Source: Paragorgia papillata (lineage: Eukaryota; Cnidaria; Anthozoa; Scleralcyonacea; Coralliidae). From it: DNA of 64,000 bases. The stretch lies in assembly GCA_035771165.1 (NCBI GenBank), contig JAWNZC010000106.1:496001-560000 (forward strand), written 5' to 3'. The position numbers and the translations under genes were made by a program. Below, in pieces: positions 51,801 through 62,315 of the stretch (within the stretch, counting starts at the first letter, position 1; each line of letters begins with the position of its first letter). Under the pieces are notes generated by a model that did no database searches, was not told where the DNA came from, and worked only from the letters and a program-made list of their open reading frames with translations.

Positions 51801-52770
51801 CTTCACGACGAGTCTTTAAGGTTTATTCTGGCTAACGCCAGACGATTTTATTCAGCATAGGGAGAGGTCCAGGCCTCAAAGTATTAAAACCAATCTCTTT
51901 AACACTTTGAAGCTTGATGACGAGTCTTTAAGGTTTATTCTGGCTAACGCCAGACGATTTTATTCAGCATAGGGAGAGGTCCAGGCCTCAAAGTGTTAAA
52001 ACCAATCTCTTTAACACTTTGAAGCTTGACGACGAGTCTTTAAGGTTTATTCTGGCTAACGCCAGACGATTTTATTCAGCATAGGGAGAGGTCCAGGCCT
52101 CAAAGTGTTAAAACCAATCTCTTTAACACTTTGAAGCTTGACGACGAGTCTTTAAGGTTTATTCTGGCTAACGGCAGACGATTTTATTCAGCATAGGGAG
52201 AGGTCCAGGCCTCAAAGTGTTAAAACCGATCTCTTTAACAATTTGAAGCTTGACGACGAGTCTTTAAGGTTTATTCTGGCTAACGCCAGACGATTTTATT
52301 CAGCATAGGGAGAGGTCCAGGCCTCAAAGTGTTAAAACCGATCTCTTTAACAATTTGAAGCTTGACGACGAGTCTTTAAGGTTTATTCTGGCTAACGCCA
52401 GACGATTTTATTCGGCATAGGGAGAGGTCCAGGCCTCAAAGTGTTAAAACCAGTCTCTTTAACACTTTGAAGCTTGACGACGAGTCTTTAAGGTTACGAT
52501 TTTATTCAGCATAGGGAGAGGTCCAGGCCTCAAAGTGTTAAAACCGATCTCTTTAACACTTTGAAGCTTGACGACGAGTCTTTAAGGTTTATTCTGGCTA
52601 ATGCCAGAGGATTTTATGCAGCATAGGGAGAGGTCCAGACCTCAAAGTGTTAAAATCGATCTCTTTAACACTTTGAAGCTTAACGACGAGTCTTTAAGGT
52701 TTATTCTGGCTAACGCCAGACGATTTTATTCAGCACAGGAAGAGGTCTAGGCGTCAAAGTGTTAACCATT
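48847..52770. repeat. 112-bp satellite, 35 tandem units
   Basis: Units start AGGCCTCAAAGTGTTAAAAC. Spacing is 112 bp throughout except for one unit (about 52431-52525) lacking 18 bp. Every unit contains a perfect 13-bp hairpin TCAAAGTGTTAAA / TTTAACACTTTGA with a 9-bp loop, and a second inverted motif TCTGGC-TAAC-GCCAGA. Variation is limited to a few positions (GTGTT or GTATT, CCAATC or CCGATC, GACAATT or GACGATT). Units 1-4 and 5-8 share the same order of variants, including GAGATCC at the end of units 4 and 8, which suggests a 448-bp higher-order repeat there. Divergence rises at the right edge. Confidence 0.97.
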
Positions 52771-52880
52771 AACAGCTGAACCAGACAAAATGGACCCTTT
52801 TAGTATTCTGCTCTGTCTAACTCCAGATGATTTTACTCATCAAAGGGAGTCTGACCCCTGATGTCAATGGGTTATACAAA
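52771..52880. repeat. Strongly diverged satellite-like unit
   Basis: CTCTGTCTAACTCCAGATGATTTTACTCATCAAAGGGAGTC-type sequence follows the array and aligns with the TCTGGCTAACGCCAGACGATT and AGGGAGAGGTC portion of the monomer. It may be the ancestral dispersed form. Confidence 0.55.
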
Positions 52881-53007
52881 ACAACTAATTAACTTACTAG
52901 TACTGAAAGTAGTGTATAAAATCATGGGTTGTTGTTACAAATGCAGAAAAAGCCTTACAAATATATACTGCACTTTATCAATTTTGTAAATTTTATTTGT
53001 TTGACAG

Positions 53008-53236
53008 ACAATCCAAAACTAGATATGCCAGAGTCATCAATTTCCAAACAACTCAAAGGGAAATTGTTACTTGAACTATGCAGACAACATGTAAAGACAT
53101 TTGTTTCTAATACTGGGGAACTGGAAACTTTAGTGGATAACACAAATCAAGTCCAACAGGCTTTAGGAGAAACAAGTTGCCAGTGTAGATACCAGGGTTG
53201 TAAACTGACTTACAAACACCACTCAAGCAGAGTAAG
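53008..53236 (+). pseudogene. C2H2 + DUF6589-like gene, exon 1 seen
   Basis: Acceptor TTTGACAG, then an open exon encoding MPESSISKQLKGKLLLELCR and GETSCQCRYQGCKLTYKHHS up to a donor GTAAAA, phase 2. The first C2H2 finger (C-x4-C-x12-H) is completed by the next exon (His in HENPSH). The 5' end of the gene is not identified. Confidence 0.55.
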
Positions 53237-53239
53237 GTA

Positions 53240-54407
53240 AAACAACCTAATTATAACCCCAGATTGTGCTTTCAATAGTCTAATACAGTAATACAGGTAT
53301 ACGGTACATGAAAAAATTGATCAATATTGATTGGCTGAGAACATTGCAGTTTTAATGGTGAAATGTTTACACATTTCAGCTTTCTCTGAATTTAGCATTA
53401 AATTACAGAAGATACATTCAAAAGTTTGAAACATCAGAAAAGTTTGAAACATCAGTTGTATATTTTTGTCACAGATATATTTTAATCACAAAATCTTGTG
53501 TTTGTGATGTCACATTTGGTTAGTTAGATGTCCTTAACTAAAAGATTGAAATACCATTAAAACAAGAGGTGTAATATATGGTCAATTTACATTACAATAC
53601 ATCGTTAAGAACACTAGAACGGCATAAAGGCTTAAAATATCCAACGTGCGAAAACGAGGTTCACCAACTGTGATGTCACATGTTCTAGACTTTCCATTCT
53701 ACACAGGCTAACAAAAAAAGAAAATTACATTTCGAGGTTCCTCAGCTATAAATGAAGTATGAAGAACTGTTTAAGCAGCAAAAAAAATTGTTTGGTTGCA
53801 TTTCACCTTTAAGGAAACTTATGTAGAGTACAGAAAAAAAAGGAGATACAGTGCAATTATCTTGAGTCAATGAGCCAATCAAAAACAAACAAAAAATATA
53901 TGAAAAGAGACAATCACCAATGCTCTAAGAAGTACTCTGCGGAGTAGGTATTTCGGAAGGGGGTGCAACTAAAAGGCTATCAGAGAGGTGGATATTAAGT
54001 ACCAGAAGACTACAGTGTTTTGGATATATCAAAGTGAAAAAGTGGTGAACTGCCAAGATTTTTAGGAACGAAATACTGACATTTCGAGCAGAGCCCTTCA
54101 TCAGGGTTTTACTCTAAAAACTCAGCAGTTCATCACTTTTTCATTTTGACTAAAGTAGAAGATTGTTGGTGCCTTGAGTAAACTTTTCAAGTAGTGGTGT
54201 AGATATTAATATATCATATTTCGTCACCTATCCATGTAAATATCGTTGTCACCACCACAATCAGTATAATACGCGACTGCAATGTAGTTGAAACGTAGAA
54301 TCCTCAATGAAATGTTTACGATTTTCGGAGTTACCATTGCGTTGTATTTTATCAAAATACTCAAATTATAAACAATTAATAAAAAATAATTAATATTTAC
54401 TTTTTAG
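53240..54407. other. Intron with short repeats
   Basis: No coding sequence. Near 54060-54125 the minus strand reads CCTGATGAAGGGCTCTGCTC followed by GAAA, a hammerhead-like half with a 4-bp stem II but no convincing stem I or cleavage site. Confidence 0.4.
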
Positions 54408-54530
54408 ACATGAGAATCCATCTCATGCACTGTCTTTTGATAATGGAATAGACATACGAGATTCATATGGCTACTACTATTGTCGAATACGATGTGGAGA
54501 AGTCTTCAAGACAATAATGACTAGAAACAG
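54408..54530 (+). pseudogene. C2H2 + DUF6589-like gene, exon 2 seen
   Basis: Bounded by TTTTTAG and GTAAAAAA. Completes finger 1 (HENPSHALSF) and starts finger 2 (YYCRIRCGEVFKTIMTRN). Intron phase 2 at both ends, matching exons 1 and 3, so the three segments join cleanly. Confidence 0.6.
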
Positions 54531-54693
54531 GTAAAAAAACATCTGGTATTGGCCAATGGCCAGAATAAAATATTAAAGGCTATCATACAGGAATAGTTTA
54601 AAGCCACAAATAAATTAATATGATATATTTCACTGTCACTTAAATACCAGCAAATCATATACTGTACTGTACTGTACTATACTGTATTTTTAG

Positions 54694-55245
54694 GCATGAG
54701 GGGAAAAAGCACAGTGAATGTTTAACAGATGAATCACATGAAATACAAACAAGTGCAGTTGCTGACTATAAATTCAATTATCATCGTGCAAAACTTACTT
54801 TCAGACTCATAATTTTTTAGTTCAATGACGCAGTAAAGGAAGGTGATGGTGACATGTTGTTCCAGTTATACAAGCTTCTATTGCTACTTTACAAGAACAA
54901 TGGTCACTACAAATATGCCTATATGCTGTTCAAGTTTACTTGGTCAAAATCATTGCAATTCTTCCGAAGGCACAGTCACTCAGTTTGAAGTGGAATCGCT
55001 TCTTCAACAACAGCAGTGGAAAGGGGAGAAATATTCCTCTGGACCTGAAAAAAGAACAACAAAATCGAGTTCTGAAAACCATGCGGCGTGCTTTAGGGGC
55101 AAATTTAGATGAGAGAAATGCTCAGAGAACAGCTGGTTCTTTGGAATCCTTGGAGCTAATTTACAATACCATCGATAAGGATTGTGATGAAGAGGAGAAG
55201 CATGTTAAAAGAGAATACCCCAAACAGGAAGAGGCAGTGTAACAA
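54694..55245 (+). pseudogene. C2H2 + DUF6589-like gene, exon 3 seen, first duplicate
   Basis: Starts after TATTTTTAG with HEGKKHSECLTDESHEIQTS (end of finger 2), then YKFNYHRAKLTF, an in-frame TAG at 54818-54820, then FNDAVKEGDGDMLFQLYKLL. After a 2-bp insertion near 54923 it continues LDLKKEQQNRVLKTM and RALGANLDERNAQRTAGSLE, ending at a TAA that is AAA in the second copy. I recall similar sequence in cnidarian proteins annotated DUF6589, whose role is unknown. Confidence 0.6.
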
Positions 55246-55257
55246 ATTGTATCAAAC

Positions 55258-55908
55258 AAGTGCAGTTGCTGACTATAAATTCAATTATCATCGTGCAAAA
55301 CTTACTTTCGGACTCATCATTTTTTAGTTCAACGATGCAGTAAAGGTGATAGTGACAGGTTGTTCCAGCTATACAAGCTTCTATTGCTACTTTACAAGAA
55401 CAATGGCCACTACAAATATGCCTATGCTGTTCTTCTTTACTTGGTCAAAATCATTGCAATTCTTCCGAAGGCACAGTCACTCAGTTTGAAGTGGAATCGC
55501 TTCTTCAACAACAGCGGTGGAAAGGGGAGAAATATTCCTCTGGACCTGAAAAAAGAACAACAAAATCGAGTTTTCAAAACCATGTGGCGTGCTTTAGGGG
55601 CAAATTTAGATGAGAGAAATGCTCAGAGTACAGCTGGTTCCTTGGAGCTAATTTACAATGCCATCGATAAGGATTGTGATGAAGAGGAGAAGCATGTTAA
55701 AAGAGAATACCCCAAACAGGAAGAGGCAGTGAAACAAATTGTATCAGATCTTCAAGGTGCTGCTGCTTTTAAAATGTTCCCAGGTAGAAAGGGCTATGAT
55801 TCTTTCCCAGGATTTAAGAGGAGTCTCCTGAATGGGTTAGACTACAGAGATCTTCACAACTGGTTAAAAGAACACATTGACTTATGGGGAACAATATATC
55901 AGAAATAA
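55258..55908 (+). pseudogene. Second duplicate of the DUF6589-like exon, with original 3' end
   Basis: A tandem copy offset by exactly 507 bp from the first. It keeps the same amber stop (55325-55327), then reads FNDAVK (frame break), LYKNNGHYKYAYAVLLYLVK, GKGRNIPLDLKKEQQNRVFK, RALGANLDERNAQSTAGSLE, and beyond the duplicated part VSDLQGAAAFKMFPGRKGYD and GFKRSLLNGLDYRDLHNWLK with a normal stop. Because both copies share the amber stop, it existed before the duplication. Confidence 0.6.
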
Positions 55909-55909
55909 C

Positions 55910-57080
55910 TCTTTTTGGCACATCACACTAACTAGTAAATTAACTATTTATACTGTCTATCTGCAGTCATGGTGAAAGTAGCGAACAAAATTATTTTAAA
56001 CCAAATACAACAACCAAATTCCTTACCCCAAATAGTGAAACCTCAAAGTTTCTCAAAGTTTTTCAAAATCTTCACAGTAGTGCTCCAAAGCAACACACTG
56101 GTACCATATTTGTTCACCATAGTCCTTTAGTCCATAGTCATTACTACGTAATGCAACTTTTGCACCATCGGTGGTCGAGAGGTCAAATTGGAATTCCAAC
56201 TCCAAAGAGCATACCCCAGGTGCCAGAGGTTTTTCGACGCTCGTGGGGGAAAACGTACAAAGAGCAAGAATTCATCATGTGACTCGAGTCAGAAGCAAGT
56301 GACGTTGGATACAAAAAGCAAGGTAAGATATACATTTTTTAAATGCATAGCAATTTGGCTAATTTGGTAATTAACATACTGGTACATGCAGTTACCATAT
56401 ACTGTAATGCCGCATTTAATTTTTCAGTATACAGACACTATAATAATGTTTACATACAGTACACCGACGCAAACATTCAACTGAGTTTATGAACTGTGTT
56501 TGAACCCTTTTAGTCCCACCATGTCAGGAGGTCTCCTTTGACCAGTAAATTTGTCTGGCATTAGACTGTCAGGTTAAGATAGTCTTGCATTAGAAAGAGT
56601 ACAACAACAAATGTGCCAAATGGCTCTACCGGTTTTGGGAAGGAGAGGGTTAACAGAATTTGAAAATACAGTACCTAAATTTATTAACTATCTCCTACTA
56701 CCGGTACTTGGGGATCCCCCAAATTGCAAAATATTAAATTCCCTAAAACTCCATCTCTTGTTTGTACCAGTTTTAATTTAGTCACTAAACTTACTATTCT
56801 TAACAGTAATTTTATTATTTTACTAACTGACCTTATGTTTTGTACTCCTGACTTGTGGTAATTACTGGTACATCAAATCATTCACTTTCACTTCCATCAT
56901 CAAATGTCAAGTTTTCTTCAAACTCCCACCAGTTAAAATTGTTTTCTGGAGCTTGTTAAATACCAAGTAAAAACGAATTAAACGTAGTAAACGAATTTAT
57001 GTAGTTGGTCTATTTATAGTTTTTTATATTTATGTATTTTTAATTCCTACGGTGGAGCGCCTCGCATGGGTCCTCGAGTC
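55910..57080. other. AT-rich spacer between convergent genes
   Basis: No recognised coding sequence. An ORF at 56188-56370 has no domain. GTCTGGCATTAGACTGTCAG at 56550 is weakly reminiscent of the satellite monomer. Confidence 0.4.
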
Positions 57081-57084
57081 CCGT

Positions 57085-58262
57085 TCACGCTCTTCCCGTT
57101 TGGATATCTTCATATATACTGTAAAGTATCCAATAAAGTTGTTTAAAAAAAAAAGAAAAAAAAAGTAATTCTGTCGTTTCCTCAAAGTGTGTAATATCAA
57201 AAAAAATTTTTTTAATAACTTCAAGGATCTTTTGTGCATTGGCCACAGAGAATACAGGAAAGTTCATTGTGATATCTTCAATACCAAATATTGTGCCACA
57301 TCTTTCCACAACATCTTCTATGAGTTGCATAGAGAATCCATGACTAAAAGTTTCATCTAATGAAATAGCTTCTGTCCTTGTGTGATTCAGGACTTCCATA
57401 AGTGCACACCTCAAGTCCTTACGATCCTTGGATGTGACAGTCCTACTGTTGGTAGCATCACCTGTGTAGTTCTTGTCTAATACATAGTCTTTTTCAAATG
57501 GTAGAAGAGGTGCATCACACATGTTCCCTTTACACATGCACTTAGTTTAGCAATGTGAGCAACAATCGTGTGAAGGCAGAATAGGTTGGATTGTAGAATC
57601 CAAACTCTGGTAAGCAGCTACTCGTAAACATCCTTCTGCATGCATAAACTCTTTAACTGCTTGTTCACATGGTCCAACCTGTTGTCCGTGGTATAGAACA
57701 ATGATGTGGGTTATTACACCATCACGTCCAGCTCTCCCTGCTTCTTGATGTTGATCCAAGTTGGTTCTGGCTGGTCCCCAGTTAATAATGTAGTGAATAT
57801 CTGGGAAGTTTACACCCATACACAAAGCAGTTGTTGCAACAACAACTCGAATTAAACCATTTCCTTTGAATGAATCAACAACCCTCTTCTTATTTGATTC
57901 CCATGAATGGGAGTGGTATACTGCAACAAGACATGTATCTGGAGATTTGCAGTGAGGCGGATAATAGGCAAACTTTCCTAGTTGGCCCATTAAATAGTTT
58001 AGGACAGTAGCAATTTCAACTATAGTGTTACAAAATATAATGGTCTTAGTTGCATCTTCCCCATTCTCCTTCAGCAATGTTACTAGCCAGTTAAGTTGTT
58101 GTAGCTGGTTTCTTTTCTTGGTTTTCTTCACTGTAAAATGTAAATTTTTTCTGTTTGGGCTGACATAGATAGAAACTGCATCGGGCCTCATGCACAACAG
58201 ACTTTTAATTGTGGCCTGAGTGTGTTCATCTGCTGTACCAGTAAGTGCTCCCACTGGAGTAC
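57085..58262 (-). pseudogene. RecQ-like helicase, last exon (motifs IV-VI and C-terminus)
   Basis: After acceptor CAATTGTAG the frame reads TPVGALTGTADEHTQATIKS (motif III S/T-A-T-A), VSIYVSPNRKNLHF, TKTIIFCNTIVEI (motif IV), VVVATTALCMGVNFPDIHYI (motif V) and QHQEAGRAGRDGVITHIIVL (motif VI, Q-x-x-G-R-x-G-R). It then has a C-terminal Cys cluster (SHDCCSHC). An in-frame TAA (57547-57549) follows, yet the same frame continues for 150 codons (CKGNMCDAPLLPFEKDYVLD, FPVFSVANAQKILEVIKKIF). The helicase would unwind DNA with ATP. The divergent RecQ-like type with a Cys-rich end is one I associate with transposon-derived or expanded cnidarian families. Confidence 0.75.
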
Positions 58263-58669
58263 CTACAATTGAAATTCACTTTAGTTTATCATAATTATGT
58301 AATTTAGTGAGATATTTAATAGATAATTAACTACAGTATTATAATTACTGACACTCAACAACCCCACAATGTCAATTGTTTTAAGAGCAATCAAGTATTT
58401 CATAATTATTCATCATTTTCATTTGGTAGCATGTAAAATCAAGTGTTGTAAATGTTCTCTAATACCTTAAAATGATACTTGTCATATTTGTAAATGATAA
58501 AATCTACAGGTCTGTAAACATGCATTGCCCTTAAGTCTGTAAACTTTGAAAATTTCCAAATCCCTGGCGTTTTTTAAAACCCCTAGGTTTATATGGCCAG
58601 GCAATCATGTGCATAATTAATATTACACCAAGCTACCACATTTACTGATAAATATTAAAATGTTTAAAC

Positions 58670-58983
58670 CCCCTGTTCAGACTAGGTGCCCGGGCACTAG
58701 TGTGAATGACGTTTTCATGGTGCCCAACTCAAACTAATCAAAACTGGGCGCTGTGCATTGAAGTAGTACTCGGGCACCATGTCCAGGTTGCCAGAGTGCC
58801 CAAAGTGGTACCCACGCTTTTTACTCAATATTCCTTGTAATTCAAAGGCTTAAAGCCACAAAATAGCTACAAAAGCCATGAAAAGCTTTCTGTGTGAACG
58901 CTTATCAGATCCAGCGCACCGTGAATGTGGACAAGTGGCCCATGCACGAGCACCGTACCCGGCACCTAGTCTGAACACGCCCA
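58670..58983. repeat. MITE in helicase intron
   Basis: Ends CTGTTCAGACTAGGTGCC and GGCACCTAGTCTGAACACG are inverted over about 20 bp. The interior carries repeated GTGCCC motifs. It lies in the intron between the last two helicase exons. Confidence 0.6.
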
Positions 58984-59434
58984 AAGTCAACAGGATTAAG
59001 GTACATGTAAAGCCTAGAATCGCAGTCCTCTAATATTTTTAATACTGCAGTGACAGTGAACAATATTACTAAAAATATTGCAACCAGCACAGTGCAGAAT
59101 GTGCAGTACTACTTACCAATCAGACTGAAATTATGTTATTATGCAGAGGGTCAGTAATTATTTAAGAAAATAATAACAGAAAAATACACCAAAAGGTTTA
59201 GTACTTTATAATAAGTTTGGAATTCGGTGACAGTGTAGCATAAATACAGAACAAAGCAACGAAAAAAAACTTGGTCTTTCTATACAATTGCCTTTAATAC
59301 ATGTACTATCATATCGAAGTGAAAGAGAAGCACAAAACAAATAAAATAAAAGTTGGTAATTTACCAACTTTTTTACTGTATATGCTGTCACTGACAACCA
59401 TAATTAAACTAAATACATAATGGTATACGCGTAC

Positions 59435-59523
59435 CTGTTCTGCAACACGATCGCAGGGTACTTAGTTCAGCAAAGGCTTCTCGAAATGCAATTGTACTGC
59501 TGCTGTTTCCTCTCTTTGTGGTT
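59435..59523 (-). pseudogene. RecQ-like helicase, penultimate exon
   Basis: Borders AATTTTACAG and GTACGCGT. Encodes TTKRGNSSSTIAFREAFAEL and STLRSCCRTG, the region between motifs II and III in this helicase type. Open frame. Confidence 0.6.
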
Positions 59524-59637
59524 CTGTAAAATTGAAAAATATATTGGTCATGCATTATGAAACATCAATCTGTAAACACAAGCACAGGACATTGACCCAA
59601 TCTGTAAATAAATAAAATACATGCACGGTATTTTTAC

Positions 59638-59882
59638 CTTTTTCCCGTCCAAGTTTCCACTGTGTGAAATTCGTCAATAATGATTGCCGCAAGATTTTGA
59701 TTAAGTGGCGTGTTTTGCTTCTTGATGGATGTCAAAAAGCGTTTACTCAATACCTCCTCTGCTGATCCAAACAACAGCTGATAGTCACACTGCTCGATCT
59801 GTTCTAAATTCAGATCTTTAAGCGATCTAGCAGTCAAACCCATGGACGACGCTTCTAGTATCTGGTCATTCACGATACTTTA
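59638..59882 (-). pseudogene. RecQ-like helicase exon with DEFH box (motif II)
   Basis: Reads SIVNDQILEASSMGLTARSL (motif Ib region), YQLLFGSAEEVLSKRFLTSI and LAAIIIDEFHTVETWTGK up to donor GTAAAAAT. DEFH is the Walker B/DExH motif that binds Mg-ATP. An in-frame TAA at 59880-59882 separates it from the preceding VVVCPL segment. Confidence 0.65.
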
Positions 59883-60205
59883 GAGAGGGCAAACAACAAC
59901 AGCACATGCTTCCTTCTTGGTCATTATCTCTGTTACATAGATTAACAGTTGGAAAGATTAAGCTCTTACCAAAGCCAGTTGGTAGAACAGTGAATAAACC
60001 ACCCCCACAAACTAACTGACGAATGGAATCTTCGTCAGGCGTTTCCTCAGCTCGCCTCTCCCCTCCCACTACCGAAACGCCTGCACTGCAGGCTAACAAG
60101 ACGTCTGCGAAGGAGGCCATTTATACCCCTTTTCCACTTCTTCCTGGCAAAAGCAGTTAATTAGGCTATCGTCATTGTCTTCTTCAATGTTGGGATCATG
60201 TGTTT
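59883..60205 (-). pseudogene. RecQ-like helicase exon with Walker A
   Basis: Reads LFTVLPTGFGKSLIF (Walker A, G-F-G-K-S) and, in a shifted frame after about 59915, EACAVVVCPL (motif Ia region), so a one-base frame break lies between. A donor-like GTAAGAGC inside the Walker A codons could be coincidental. Upstream it is continuous with an acidic segment (DPNIEEDNDDSLINCFCQEE) that starts after acceptor TTTTTAATAG near 60207. Confidence 0.6.
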
Positions 60206-60312
60206 CTATTAAAAATAGAGAAAATTACAGGTACATTTTATATTTTACTATACTGTAATTATTTAATATCCGTGATTTAATATCCGTGTTCAACTTAAGT
60301 CTTGCTTACCAC

Positions 60313-60425
60313 TCTCTGTACTGTCTCTTGGCTTTTGGCATTTCTTGGCATTCATGACCTTTCTTAGCTCCTTTCGTTTTTCAATAGCTCTGAAATACTC
60401 CACCAAGTAACGTGTATCAGACACA
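60313..60425 (-). pseudogene. RecQ-like gene, upstream basic exon (tentative)
   Basis: Open block VSDTRYLVEYFRAIEKRKEL and RKVMNAKKCQKPRDSTES ending in donor GTAAGCAAG. The Lys/Arg-rich helix and orientation fit an upstream exon of the helicase gene. No domain is recognised. Confidence 0.4.
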
Positions 60426-60695
60426 GGCAGGTAAGTAATGATCAGTACTGGAACCTAAGCATGTCCTACATGAACCACCCCACGGTCTTTGGGAGTCTGG
60501 AACAGGAAGTGGCAATATATGAACTATGAAATATATGAACCACCAGCATACCATAAGTCCATTGTTGTTGACCTTGTGCACACACTTCATGTGGACAACT
60601 CTCTCTGAAGCATGACAGCAGCATGAAAACGTACTTTTCAGTTCTCTCATATCCAATTCTCTCCTGGCATTACCACCTTAATATATATATACATA

Positions 60696-60963
60696 CAGAA
60701 CTCGCGATCAAGCTCTCGCCAACGCCCTCCATGGCTCAGTGGTCAGAGCAGTACACTAGAGTAGCAAGGTTGTGGGTTCAATTCCTGCCGGAAGGCCTGT
60801 GTAGTTGCATTTTTCACAACTGGTCCCGGTTTGGTCTTAAAATGTATATATTCTACACTCGAATTTTCCTTCACCAAAAATCCCTAGAACATGCTATGTA
60901 ATCGAGTGAAATGCCCAATATTACTTATAATATATCTAATTCTTTCCTGGCATTACCCCCTTA
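60696..60963 (+). repeat. tRNA-derived SINE, copy 1
   Basis: Starts CAGAACTCGCGATCAAGCTC. The tRNA-like head carries A box TGGCTCAGTGG and B box GGTTCAATTCC. The body has CTGGTCCCGGTTTGGTCTTA, ATTCTACACTCGAATTTTCC and a tail AATATTACTTATAATATATC. Flanked by (TA)n. Confidence 0.85.
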
Positions 60964-61010
60964 ATATATATATATATACAAAGTATGAAGTATAGTTTTA
61001 CCTTAAAGTC

Positions 61011-61053
61011 TTCGCTACCAGAGGTTTCACCCTAAACGGGATCATCAGGCGAC
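61011..61053 (-). ncRNA. Hammerhead ribozyme (type I), complete core
   Basis: Minus strand, 5' to 3': stem I GTCGC; core CTGATGA; stem II CCC-GTTTA-GGG inside TCCCGTTTAGGGT; core GAA; stem III ACC-TCT-GGT; cleavage base A after U; stem I GCGAAGAC, which pairs with GTCGC through GCG plus a bulged GAC. All invariant core bases are present. It is the 3' terminus of the Penelope-like fragment. Confidence 0.8.
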
Positions 61054-62030
61054 TGAAAAATATCGGTTAGTGGGCTGCTTAAATGCGTTGGTTGGGGCGT
61101 GGGTGTGGGCGTCGAAACGTCCGGCGCATTCCTTTGGAGCGTGGGTGTGGGCGTTGAAACGTTGCGCGCATTCCTTTGATTGTTTAGGTTGTTGATCCGA
61201 AATCTGTTTTTGTGCCGACAGGTCGAAACTATTTCTGATCTTTTGTTTAGTAAAAGTTGTTTGTCTGCCTTCATGATGAAAAGTTTTTCGTCCAAACATA
61301 AATTGCATCTTTTTTATCCTCCCGTGTAAGAAATTGAGTGTTTTAGTATAGACCAGGTTATGTCGAAACTTTGGGTTTTTTTCTTTTAGATTCCAAATGT
61401 ATTTCGAAAGTTCCATCTCATTTGAATACTTTTTATTCTGGAAAGATTTAGTATGGTTACGCTATCCTCTTTAAATGTACTTGCTATCATGCCAATGTAT
61501 TGCTTAGTGATGTTCGTGTTGCTTATGGAAATAGATGCCTTGTATACTATGTTGTTTGTCATGCATTGCCCACGTAGGGGGCAATTGTCCTTAATCCTGC
61601 AATTGCAACTGCTTGTAACTATGCTTAGTGGCTTGCTTTTCCTGATTGTGCGTGAATTATGTTTTGTGATAATAGACTTGACGTTGTTCATGCAACTATA
61701 GCTAATCTTGACTGTGTTTCTGTTAAAAAGTTTGTGAAGCTTGTGTCCTGGTGGAAAGTGCTTGCTGAGAAAGTTGCGTCCTATGTTTGTTTTGACATTT
61801 TTGTTAAATGGAAGGTTAAACCAGATGATATTGCGATGTCTCTTTCTGCGTGTTTGCTGTGGTGCTTCTTGTGTGTAGTTTAGCTCATGGTTGAAATTGC
61901 TGCGCCTTAATGCATTTTAGTAAATTGGTGCGGTTTCATGGAATGTCCGCTCGTCTGACGAGAGGAGGGAGATGCGCTTGTTGATTGATGTAGGTAGCTG
62001 TCTTAAAATGCTTGGCGGGTGGTTTGATTG
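61011..62030 (-). mobile_element. Penelope-like element fragment between SINE copies
   Basis: Minus strand. From 62030: SNHPPSILRQLPTSINKRIS and SSDERTFHETAPIY (end of the RT region), then IIWFNLPFNKNVKTNIGRNF and HKLHKLFNRNTVKISYSCMN. The Cys linker SSCNCRIKDNCPLRGQC and the GIY-YIG domain (NIVYKASISISNTNITKQYI, GMIASTFKEDSV) follow, then a His/Cys-poor tail, then a hammerhead ribozyme at the 3' end. The frame is broken at several places. It interrupts a row of SINEs inside a (TA)n tract. Confidence 0.82.
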
Positions 62031-62039
62031 CTATATATA

Positions 62040-62303
62040 CAGAACTCGCGATCAAGCTCTCGCCAACGCCCTCCGTGGCTCAGAGCATTACACTAGAATA
62101 GCAAGTTTGTGGGTTCAATTCCCACCGGAAGGCCTGTGTAGCTGCATTTTTCGCAACTAGTCCCGGTTTGGTCTTAAAATGTATATATTCTACACTCGAA
62201 TTTTCCTTCACCAAAAATCCCTAGAACATGCTATGTAATCGAGTCAAATGCGCAATATTACTTATAATATATCCAATTCTCCCCTGGCATTACCACCTTA
62301 ATA
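62040..62303 (+). repeat. tRNA-derived SINE, copy 2 (head deleted by ~10 bp)
   Basis: Same family as copy 1. It lacks TGGTCAG-type bases in the A-box region (reads GTGGCTCAGAGCATTACAC), so pol III transcription is likely impaired. Starts directly after the Penelope-like fragment. Confidence 0.82.
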
Positions 62304-62315
62304 TATATATACATA

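Noticed and set aside
48847..52770. Possible CRISPR array because of regular direct repeats
   Set aside because: The whole unit is repeated with no unique spacers, and the genome is eukaryotic; it is a satellite.
54056..54130. Hammerhead ribozyme in the intron
   Set aside because: Stem II and GAAA are present, but stem I pairing and a cleavage site could not be formed; noted only as hammerhead-like.
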